This document shows, piece by piece, positions 55,640 to 64,000 of a stretch of 64,000 nucleotides of DNA (the first letter of the stretch is position 1; each line of letters starts with the position of its first letter). The stretch spans positions 310,001-374,000 of the forward strand of contig QNQO01000523.1 of the NCBI GenBank assembly GCA_003290165.1, written 5' to 3'. The notes under the pieces were generated by a model. It was given only the letters and a program-made list of their open reading frames with translations. It was not told the DNA's origin and made no database searches. This stretch comes from Berberis thunbergii (taxonomy: Eukaryota; Streptophyta; Magnoliopsida; Ranunculales; Berberidaceae). The position numbers and the translations under genes were made by a program.

Positions 55640-57215
55640 CTATAGATCCTTCTGCATAAACGTCAATGATGGGATCAGGTTGTCAATTCGTGCGTGCTAT
55701 ACTTGTCGATCTTCATATTGAGATGGTGTCTGCATCTCGGTCAGTGTCCTCTTGCGGGACCTATTTGATTTCTCTCCCTCGAGATCGACCCCATGGAGAA
55801 CGTAAATGATGTCAGGAGCTTCATTTTTTATCTCCCTCCCTTGCTCGACCTTGTCTACTGTTCGAGCCTAAGAACTCCTTGAGTTTGCCTTTCCTTATCT
55901 AGTACTCGACTTCTCCTTTTAGGTTTCTACAATCCTCAGTATCATCCGTCGTCCTTGTGGTAGGCACAATATTTGTTGTTGTCGCGCCTATCGGGGTCTC
56001 CTTGCTGCTTAGACGGTCACTTCAGTTCCTCACAATCCTTGATGGAATCAAGGATGTCAAACAGACTGGTGTTGAGAGGGGTGACAAACCTAGACCCGAC
56101 GTAATTCGAGGCTTTATCCTACCTAGGGTTGCCTGAGTCAATCTTACCGTCTGTGCGCTTCCTCTTTTTACTGTCATCGTCCTCTTTCTTCTTCCCCTCT
56201 TTCCTATCCTTTGGAATAGAAGGTTTCTTATCTGATTCCGCCTCTCTCTTTGCAGCCAGCATTTCATCGAGAGTGATGTATTTTTTAGCATCTATGAGCA
56301 AGTCTGTCATATTGGTTGGGGTTCCAAGGTGAGAAAATCATAAAGTTTGCCTCTTCTCAGACCCGAAGTGAAAGCTGTGATGACGGTGTCATGACTACAT
56401 CCGTCGATGAGGGTCAACTCATCATTAAAATAAGTGACGTACGCCCTCAACGTCAAGTTCTATTTTTTATTTAGGTCAGCAGATAATGCGAGCCTCTCCT
56501 GAGCCGTTGGCTGCCAATGAAGCGTGTAAAGAATACCAATGCCAACATTCGAAATGAATCAATGGGTTTTGGAGGAAGGTTGTGGAACCAAGTAAGTGCC
56601 GACCTCTTTAGGCTTGCAGGGATTGATCGACACATTATTGCATCAGACATTTCTTTGAGCGCCATAACATGCTGGAAGTGGCGCAGGTGATCAGACGGGT
56701 CTCCTGCCCTGTCGTAAAACTCTAACTTCTATGGGGTGTATTTCTTGGGCAACAGTTCATCCATGATATGGTCCATGAACGGAGGGACCATGAGACAGAA
56801 CAACATGTCTAGTTTGTGGCCCCGTTGCGGAGGGGGTTGTGCAAGACGTGCCTGTTGGCTCTGGGCGTTGGGTCTCTATTGATCATGCCTCTGCCTCTTG
56901 TCCACCGAGAAGTTGTTGGGGCCGCATGTCTTTCCTAAACATGTTCTCTAGAACTTTATGAGGAATGGGCCCTTCGCTGCTCACGGTCACCCTCTCTAGG
57001 TGGAGGATTCCATTGTTTGAGAGCTTCCAGCATCTCAGCAATTTGATGCATCTGTGTTGAGAGTAGGTCCACCCTCGAATCTGCTGCAGCCGCCATCGGT
57101 GTAGGGGTCTGAGGAGGTTCCTCCCTGGCGATCGTGGAACTGGTGGCGCTCTGCCAATTTGAGCGTTCAAAGGCTCGGCAACATCTCTATTTTTGCGAGA
57201 CCTTATTGTCACCAT
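55640..57215 (-). pseudogene. Tat gag of the non-autonomous element
   Basis: ATG at 57215 starts MVTIRSRKNRDVAEPLNAQI. The gag core is at 56665-56471 (MCRSIPASLKRSALTWFHNL followed by PPKPIDSF). A further segment is MTDLLIDAKKYITLDEMLAA plus a Lys/Glu-rich basic stretch (56310-56119). The rest reaches the protease through several breaks. In contrast to the 27-kb copy the core is retained, but it is frameshifted. Confidence 0.82.
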
Positions 57216-57293
57216 CTCATTGATTCTCTGGAAAAGGTGGAACTACAAGTTTTTTTAGGAACTTTATCATTTCCAAGGACGACTCCAAACTAA

Positions 57294-57974
57294 TTTAGTC
57301 AGTTTCTGCCCTCCTTCCTTGCTGCTTAAATAGACATGCACAGGTAGCAAACGTGAGCCAAGGACCACCGTGTGGTGGCCAATGGCACTCTGATGCTTAA
57401 GTTAGGTAAGGCTTAGGAGAGGCTTAAAACTGTAATCTAGGTTATATTGCATACCTTTAGTTCGTAGACCTTATCTCCCTTTTATAGTGAAGGATTCCTT
57501 GTTCGGCTATGCCTTTGGTGGGGTATTTTAGGAAAAGTGATCATGCTGTGGAAATCCTTTCATAATTGGGAGTTGTCCATGTAGGATAGTTTCCCTGCAC
57601 GACTCGTGCTCCTAGATCTGTGGTAGAAGTTTCCCTTTTCTGAGTGTTGTCCATGCAAGAAAGTTTCTTGCCCGACTTATACTCTAATATATGTTTCCTA
57701 GTCAGGTCCAATGTGTTACTGGCCTGCCTATCTTGGGTAGATCTCTTAGATATTTGCCTTAGAAATTTTACTGGTATTGGACCTGACCGCATGACATGTG
57801 GGCTTACAGGCTCATTGCAACTCGGACCCGACTGTCTAGATTTTGCTAATAATGGGCTTGTTGTTGTTTGTGCCTCACTGGATTGAGCATGCAATCAGGC
57901 CTACTTCATTATGTTGTCGAGATTATCATGACACGTGTATGGTACTGATTAGAAGATGGTTTGATGTATCATCA
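57294..57974 (-). repeat. Tat 5' LTR
   Basis: This is 681 bp, ending TGTATCATCA at 57974 on the plus strand. Its inner end at 57294 has lost the TG seen in the other two copies. Just inside, on the minus strand, AGTTTGGAGTCGTCCTTGG (57270-57290) is a diverged Tat primer-site region. Confidence 0.9.
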
Positions 57975-59714
57975 ATAATATTTTATGTTCTTAAAATATG
58001 CAGTACTTATTGTTTTTATATTTTTTGGACACTGACTAGTTTTTTTTAGTGCTTGTTGTATTTAGGAACGAGACGAGTTGAGATGTCGGCATCAATATAA
58101 GAATTATGTATTTTAGAAGTTGAGTGAGGATTCAAGAGATGTAATTTAAATGGTCTATAAGAGTGGTTTACTCCCCTTGATCGAATATTGTAAGGATCTT
58201 GTCGATAGGGTGACCATTTGTGCTTTTGTCGAGCATTGGCAACCTGAGACCAACACATTTCACCTCCCTTTTGGAGAAATCACCATCACCACACCATCAA
58301 TGATGTCTATGTTATGACTCAGTTGCCGACTGTTGGTAAGTCAGTTATTGTGAAAAAATACAAATGAAGGCAGAGGAATGTGTGCAACTATTGGTGAATG
58401 GTTTGGGGATTCAAAAGAGTGAAACACAAAAACATGTCCAAAAGAATCTTAGTTTTGTGGAGATGAAATTTATTAAGGACAATTGTTGTGGGAAAGTTAG
58501 TAGAACTGGTTCTCTTAAAAAAAATTAAGTTACTAGGGGTTAGTTGTTATTTCTCCTAGGCATGACTATCTTTGCTGATAAGAATGTTACAAAGGTTCAC
58601 ACTGAATATTTGAAGTTGCTGATGAAGGTGGATGTTGTTGGGAAGTAGGTAGTTTGGCGTTCTTGTTTCGTCAATTGGGTTGTGCTAGCAGAGCGGGTAC
58701 AAAGCAAATATTCTGATATCTCCCACTTTTGGAGGTATATTTAAACTCTATTATTTAATTTATTATCTTTTTTGTGCTTTAGATATTGAACTAATTAACC
58801 TGATATGTTTTTTCAAATTTTTAGTGTTGGATATACGATCACTTTAGGTTTTGGGGTACCACTTGAGCCTCGTTGAATGATCGTATTCCGACCACAACTA
58901 AATGGAACTTAGTGGGATCGTGACTTAAGAAATCCTGATTTTTAGGGAGCATCTTAATGACATGTCTCCTTAAAGAGTAAAATTTAGTCATTTAAATTCA
59001 TGTTTCATCTCAGAAAATTGTCTTTCATTTTTCTTCCATAATTTAATAATTTCATTTTTTTATTGTAAGGTCATTTTGGAACCTTATGTGAAATCCAAGC
59101 AAAGGACTCCACTTCATAGCATCACATGGTTCCAAGGTTGGTTGTTATGCCCCACATCAAAGAACCATATCCCCAGATAGAGTGATGAGACGGATGGTAA
59201 GGGTACAAGTCATTCCAAATCCTCACATTTAAAAGAATAGAGGTTGACATGAAACATGAGATATGGTCATCGTTCGTTGCAACTTGGCAGAATCATCTAG
59301 TGTCAATTGACAACCAAGGTACACCATTGAAGCTTCCATGTGATTGCAACAATGACTACTTTGAGTAGTCTCATGACATTAACCATCCTTTCATCCAACC
59401 ACCGAGGACTAGGAGAACACATACCTTAAGAAATCAATTGTTCATATTGCGCCGGGTAAAGTATTAACAAATTTGAATACATTTGGAATACAAATTTTAA
59501 TTGTTTTTACTAAGATCTATGTTTTCCTAGCATAACAAGTCGGTTGATGAGGCTCTTAAGTTGGTGGACGCCTCTATTAAACAAAGTGGGAATGTGGCAA
59601 GGTTGTGTTCCTCATGATGCAAAACAAAGTGGGTGACCTGCTAACACAAAGGTAAACACATGTCACCTTCAGATGTGAAGAGAAAAAAGAACAGAGTCAT
59701 CCAAGTGGTGATTG

Positions 59715-59850
59715 TGTTGGTGCTCCATGTAGTAGTGGTGGTGGTGCTCTGGATGGTGGTATAGGAAGGGGTGTTGGTGGTGGTGCTCTGGATGGTGGTA
59801 GAGGAAGGGGTGTTGGTGGTAGAAGAGGAAGGGGTGGTAGTGGTGCACCA
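59715..59850 (+). repeat. Gly/Arg-rich coding repeat in the PMD tail
   Basis: The codons give GGGALDGGIGRGVGGGALDG and GRGRGVGGRRGRGG. The underlying GGTGGTGCTCTGGATGGTGG unit repeats. RG-rich tails can bind nucleic acid; that role is only an inference here. A frame change near 59905 puts the remainder (RGRGAGCDEIEEIPISRR) in another phase. Confidence 0.75.
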
Positions 59851-60145
59851 AGTAGTGAAAGTGGTGATACTCCAGGAAGCGGTAGTGACGGTGTTGCTCC
59901 AGAAAGGGTGGTGGAGTTAGAGGAAGGGGTGCTGGTTGTGATGAAATTGAAGAAATTCCGATTAGTCGAAGAAGTGAATACAGAACCAAAAGGAGGCATG
60001 ATATTATAACTTCAACTCAATCTCGAAAAAGAAGACTAAGAAGATGTGATGTTCAACTTCGATTGTTGTAAACTTTGTAGTTAATGAAATGTAATGATTT
60101 TTAGTTTATGAAATGAAATTCAATTTCCCAATAAAATTTCCCTTC

Positions 60146-61400
60146 TGCCAATCTAAGCACTTATCCCTCTCTTTGGGCAGCCCTTTTTGCCTCATCTTTA
60201 TTTATTGGCGCCTTTTTTTTCTTCTCCTCTCTTTTTCCAGCCACCAACACCAGCTCATCCTTCCTTCGCCGGTGATTCTCACTCGCTAGAAAGACTGGCA
60301 ACCACCCATCTCGCTTGCTTCTCCTCCATTTTCGTGCTCCATGTTCTTCTTCACAAACACACAAACATCACAGCAAACGCAACCACCATCTCATCCCATG
60401 TTCTCTTCCATCTCCACATCAACCGACCAACATTTGCTGCCCTTCTACCTCCCTTTTTCATCTTGCTGCCAACCATACAGAGAGCATATCACCACAGAGA
60501 ACAAAGTTCCATCTCATCTTCACTTTCTCTCCCTACGATCACCATCGCACCTCCATAGCATCACGTCGAGATGCAACCACCCACCGCCAAGCAAGCCAAC
60601 AGGCTCAATCTCACAGAACAGACGAATTAGAGACACAGTTCCACCTTGCCACGGATCAGTCACCTTCTCCATGCCTCCATATACTTCACGCAAACAAATA
60701 TTGCCTTTCTCTCTATATATCTTCCCCTTCATCTGTTTCTCTCTCTCACAAGCATAAGTTCCACCGCACACCAACGAACATTAAGAAATAAGCAGTAAGG
60801 AAGAAAAAGAAGAAACAATGAGGGAAAATATTTTGAATCTTTTCTCGCCATTATTTGCACATTGTCAATTATTCAGTACCACCATACCATTTTCATGTGT
60901 ACCACCACGGAGCACAGACGTACATTGGATTGGTTTGTGAATAAACGCATATTACTTTCACCACGTATGTCATGCAACCATGGTAGTTAGAATTATTCCA
61001 TGTTTTTATTTAAGCATGTTTTATTCATATTAGTTAAATTTGTAATTAATGCTATGGGTTTGCATCTCTGCTAATATCAATTCACTATATTGCTAGGAGA
61101 CAATAATTGACATTAGTATAACTTTATGAACTTGATGGATGATTTGAAAGTCTTAGCATCTCTTTTTGATTCTCAAATTCAATTTTCAATTGTTTTTCTA
61201 CTTTCCATTTGTTTAGAAATTTCCGATTGTTGTAACCACATTTAATATAGTTTAGGTAGATCTTAGTTTTCGATTGTGTCTTCAATCCTTGTGGTATCGA
61301 CCCGTATTTTCCATTGTCAACTTGTTAGACAACCGTGAACTTGCAGTATAACAATCATGTCAAATTAGATTATTAATTTAGATTAGTAAAATTTGCATCA
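60146..61400 (+). repeat. Athila-type 5' LTR (left edge uncertain)
   Basis: The right end TTTGCATCA at 61400 is followed by AGTTTTTGGAGTCGTTGTCA, the Athila-type LTR/primer-site junction in diverged form. Within it lie a TATA-like CTCTATATATC at 60711, a pyrimidine-rich leader (60190-60780) and GGTATCGACCCGTATTTTCC (61290-61310), another Athila LTR hallmark. The left limit is placed at the TG at 60146 because the PMD 3' end stops shortly before it; this is provisional. Confidence 0.7.
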
Positions 61401-61402
61401 AG

Positions 61403-61425
61403 TTTTTGGAGTCGTTGTCAGGGAT
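61403..61425 (+). other. Athila primer binding site (diverged)
   Basis: TTTTTGGAGTCGTTGTCAGG resembles the usual TGGCGCCGTTGCCGGGG Athila primer site, with C-to-T type changes that suggest deamination of a methylated copy. Confidence 0.7.
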
Positions 61426-61862
61426 TATATCGCTACAATAGAAGTCTAGGATTTATATGCACTAATGTTTTCTTTTGTTTAGGAATAGTGTTAAGAATCA
61501 CTTGCTTATTTTGTCGTATTTTCTGTTAGTTTGAGTTTAAATTTGTTGCATTTATTTTTACAGACAATCATACACAATTATTCATAGGAGCTCTCGTGGG
61601 AACAAAGTGAAAAACAGAGGTTGTGATTCGTGTGGACACTCTCAGAAGTTGGGGAGATATCAGGTGGATAGTGCTTCTGATCGACGACAACTCGACTTCT
61701 AGTTGGCATCGCAATTAACCCGAAAAGGGTTCATGTCGTAGGTAACTTCTTCTCATCACATCTGTACGCGGTTCTGTTGTGATTACTTGGTGTTTTGATT
61801 ATTTTAGTTAGTATAGATGTTAGGTTTAGGTTCACCCTCCTTGTCTACAGAGACCCGAGAGA

Positions 61863-62515
61863 TGGCTGAGGAGAAAGCCTTTAAGATTACCTTTCCCCTT
61901 TTGCCTCAAAGCCAGGAACATTTGTTATGACTATGGCTAAAAACAAATAGATGCAATTTTGAATTTGACTCAACCCTTACCTCCCACGAATGTTTCATCT
62001 GAGGTTTGTGCTACATGTTTGAGTCCTAGTCATTCCACATCTGATTGTGATTTGCAAAATGATTATCATGCATATTTTGTTGAGCAAGTCAATTCTTTTA
62101 ATGTTGTTCGGCGACCTGATAACAATCCAGAGTCAAACTATTACAGCACAGGTTTTGCCAAACATCCAAATCTCTCCTGGGCTCATGGCCTACACCAAGA
62201 GGGCATGTTTTCTTTCATTCTTCTCAAACCCTTAGTCATGTTATACCTCAATTTAACCAATTTCATCTATATAGCACATCTAGTTTAGAGGAAACAATTA
62301 ACCGTTTTATGCAGCACACAGAATGCATGCTTGAGCAGGATTTTCGGTCTATATCAGAGTTAAAAGCCACGACTTAACACCAATCTCAAGCCATCAATAA
62401 ACTTGAGATAGTTGTGAGTCAAATTGCGCAGGCACTCTCTAATAGAAAGCTAGGAAGATTTCCTAGTCACCATGTTCAAAACCCAAATTTGTAGCAAATT
62501 GAAGCCCGATTCAGA
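61863..62515 (+). pseudogene. Athila gag fragment
   Basis: The plus strand encodes a zinc knuckle CATCLSPSHSTSDC (C-X2-C-X4-H-X4-C) near 62009-62050. Then come DYHAYFVEQVNSFNVVRRPD and FAKHPNLSWAHG, and after breaks INKLEIVVSQIAQALSNRKL and FPSHHVQNPN. This order is typical of Athila gag, in which the knuckle precedes an HPNxSW motif. No protease, RT or integrase follows. Confidence 0.82.
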
Positions 62516-64000
62516 TGATTTTTTTAGGATAATATGATTGAAACAAATTTGCTTCCTAACCCATCCCCCTCATCACCTTTTCATGTTGACTCATTCCACA
62601 TATGTCTTCCAAGTGACTCATGCATGAAGTTTGATTTTCAATATTCTTTGGAGTCCTGCCTCGACTCTTTTCACGATACAAATGACCTCATAATTCAAGA
62701 AATGGTCAGGGCGTTATCAAAAGATGCATCTAATGTGATTACATGCCATAGGTAGTGTTGATTTCAGGTTTGGGGGTGTTGCTGAGTTATCTAGTCCATC
62801 ATCTTTGTGTAATTCATTTTGTTATGATAGCATGTACCACCTGATATCATCTTTGAGTTGTCTAGACATACCTTTTTGCACCCCTTTCACATTGGCTGAT
62901 GCTACTTATGTGGATCCCTTTGTTTTTAAGGGATGATTTCAATTTTCACCACCCCATTGTACAAAAGATTCAATTTTTTGATTTCCAATTTGACTTATGA
63001 TATCCCATTTAGGAGTAGGCAAGAATCATTCGTTGGACATCATTATATGTGACCTTTATATGCTCCAGATCCCTACGTATTTCTTGGGAGTATGAGTTTA
63101 TTTGCATTTTTTCTATGATTTTATATGGTGCCTTCGTAGCTTTTGGGGTGTGTTAGTATATGTTATGTCGCATGTGGTTGCTACTATTTATTGGATAGAT
63201 CCTCAACTTTTTAGGTAGTTGTTATACGATTCTTTGACACTTTGATCTAGTTTACATCATGGACTAAGTGTCTATGTTTGGATTAGAGTGTTTGTTATGT
63301 TCTTCCTTTTCATTTTATGATACATCATTCGAGAGGAAGCATATATGTCGGGCAAACGACGTTAAACCAAAAGTTCCTAGGAGATAGCCCAGCTTCAACA
63401 GTGTCATTATGTTTCTCGTGATAAGTCCTCAATTATTTCGCTTTTACCCTTTCATTAATGGATGATATCTTCGAACATAGTAAAAACTTCTCCATGGTAA
63501 TTTCACTCTAACCCTCATTGTTTTCCTTCATTTTTCATGATTCTTCTTTTTATACAATGAGGACAATGTTTGATTTAGTTTTGGAGGTGTGGATTATGAG
63601 TTTTGGTGCGTTTTTCAAAGTTTTGAGCTGAAATGTTTTTCACAACTATACCGATTAATTAATGTATTCTACTCTATCTCCATTGAATATATAGATGATT
63701 ATGATAATTATGAAAAAAAAATTGATTTGAAAATGCATTTGAAATTTGAATTTCCTTTCCAATGAAGATAATATGTTTTCAAGTATGCTTTTCAGAAAAT
63801 ACATGCTATCACTTGTCACATTGATATATTAATAAGAACAGAAGATTTGATATTATCTTTAAGTTAAATATATTTCATTAGATTTTTCAACTCGACTATC
63901 CATGCACTATAAGCCAAGTTAGCATAATTTGAAGTTGATGAGTGAGATATTTACTATAAAGCCTTAGAATAATAGAGGAGACTTAATCTTTGTGAGTTTT
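62516..64000. other. Athila interior or flank without recognised domains
   Basis: AATGAGGACAATGTTTGATT followed by TTTGGAGGTGTGG (63557-63593) recalls the conserved block near the 3' end of Athila elements. If so, pol has been lost between gag and here. A 73-codon frame at 62534 is unrecognised. The window ends before any 3' LTR can be identified. Confidence 0.45.

Larger units (their letters stand above)
48718..57974 (-). mobile_element. Non-autonomous Tat retrotransposon with antisense ORF and tandem repeats
   Basis: LTRs at 48718-49399 and 57294-57974 share ends and order. ATAAT precedes the left one (48713-48717) and follows the right one (57975-57979), a perfect 5-bp target duplication. 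On the minus strand the order is LTR, PBS-like site, gag, protease, an unassigned 1.65 kb, 56-bp and 179-bp tandem arrays, the extra ORF on the opposite strand, LTR. RT, RNase H and integrase are absent. Internal length without LTRs is 7.9 kb. It needs enzymes from a relative such as the family copy at 23885-27957 once was. Confidence 0.92.
48145..60072 (+). pseudogene. Plant-mobile-domain (PMD, MAIN-like) gene split by a Tat insertion
   Basis: ATG at 48145 gives MAKTNKDIVSSLVGVGG; exon 1 ends LYLGGPKDDSILEDYDGHVS...AGAE|GTAATT at 48706. After the insertion, an acceptor at 58065 opens ERDELRCRHQYKNYVF. Then VTICAFVEHWQPETNTFHLP and FGEITIT follow (58205-58290), then LLFLLGMTIFADKNVTKVH, WIYDHFRFWG, PDRVMRRMVRVQVIPNP (about 59175-59225) and a Gly/Arg-rich tail (59715-60000) ending near 60072. 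These are signatures of the PMD family (MAIN/MAIL1). Stops and frameshifts abound. Without the element and one target duplication the first intron is 97 bp, and the splice phase is consistent. Confidence 0.85.

Noticed and set aside
59669..59999. Two minus-strand frames rich in His or Pro/Leu
   Set aside because: They are antisense shadows of the Gly/Arg-rich PMD tail.
60187..60791. Three overlapping plus-strand frames of 110-158 codons
   Set aside because: They are His/Ser/Pro-rich translations of a pyrimidine-rich LTR leader in all phases; no conserved domain, and their position fits the Athila LTR.

Overview
This is nuclear DNA of a flowering plant. The evidence is plant-type LTR retrotransposons of several lineages (Ty3 chromovirus, Tat and Athila; Ty1-copia), a FAR1-type Mutator element, hAT and Harbinger MITEs, and broken copies of plant genes with introns: an LRR receptor kinase, a ubiquilin/DSK2, an ABCG32-type transporter and a plant-mobile-domain (PMD) gene. 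I cannot name the species. No intact host gene was found; the window is a mosaic of nested and decaying elements.

Layout. 1-5156: minus-strand chromovirus (RT/RNase H, protease, gag, tRNA-iMet PBS, about 1.9-kb LTR) that appears to cut a plus-strand Tat element. The surviving Tat half follows: integrase 5157-6185, an array of 179-bp tandem repeats 6230-7620, and an antisense extra ORF 7870-8345. 8945-10278: LRR receptor-kinase fragment. 10856-11761: duplicated promoter-like block, telo-box and first exon of a ubiquilin with an in-frame stop. 12968-14157: non-autonomous hAT element with an 8-bp target duplication. 14349-21890: ABCG32-like pseudogene, one intron of which holds a minus-strand Copia element (14455-19179), which itself holds a 379-bp hAT MITE (15428-15806). 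22331-23013: Harbinger-like MITE. About 23880-27957: minus-strand Tat element with deleted RT and integrase cores. 28223-38383: mostly unassigned decayed DNA, with a Copia gag scrap and a 2.06-kb solo LTR flanked by a perfect GTAGA duplication. 38384-46999: FAR1-type MULE with terminal inverted repeats of about 0.5 kb; its transposase gene can be modelled with five exons and has one frameshift and one stop. 48145-60072: PMD pseudogene whose intron holds a 9,257-bp Tat derivative (48718-57974) with LTRs of 682 and 681 bp and a perfect ATAAT duplication. 60146-64000: 5' part of a degenerate plus-strand Athila element.

The most interesting pattern is shared by the two Tat copies that retain the region after pol. 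Both carry the same roughly 179-bp tandem repeat between the pol side and an antisense extra ORF, although they lie 46 kb apart in opposite orientation. In the second copy RT, RNase H and integrase are absent, while gag, protease, the repeats (plus a second 56-bp array) and the antisense ORF with its own TATA box remain. This looks like a non-autonomous, repeat-bearing Tat family able to seed satellite DNA. Deletions in the third copy (23.9-28.0 kb) likewise remove catalytic cores.

All boundaries and target duplications come from reading the sequence by eye. Family names rest on recognised motifs, without database searches.
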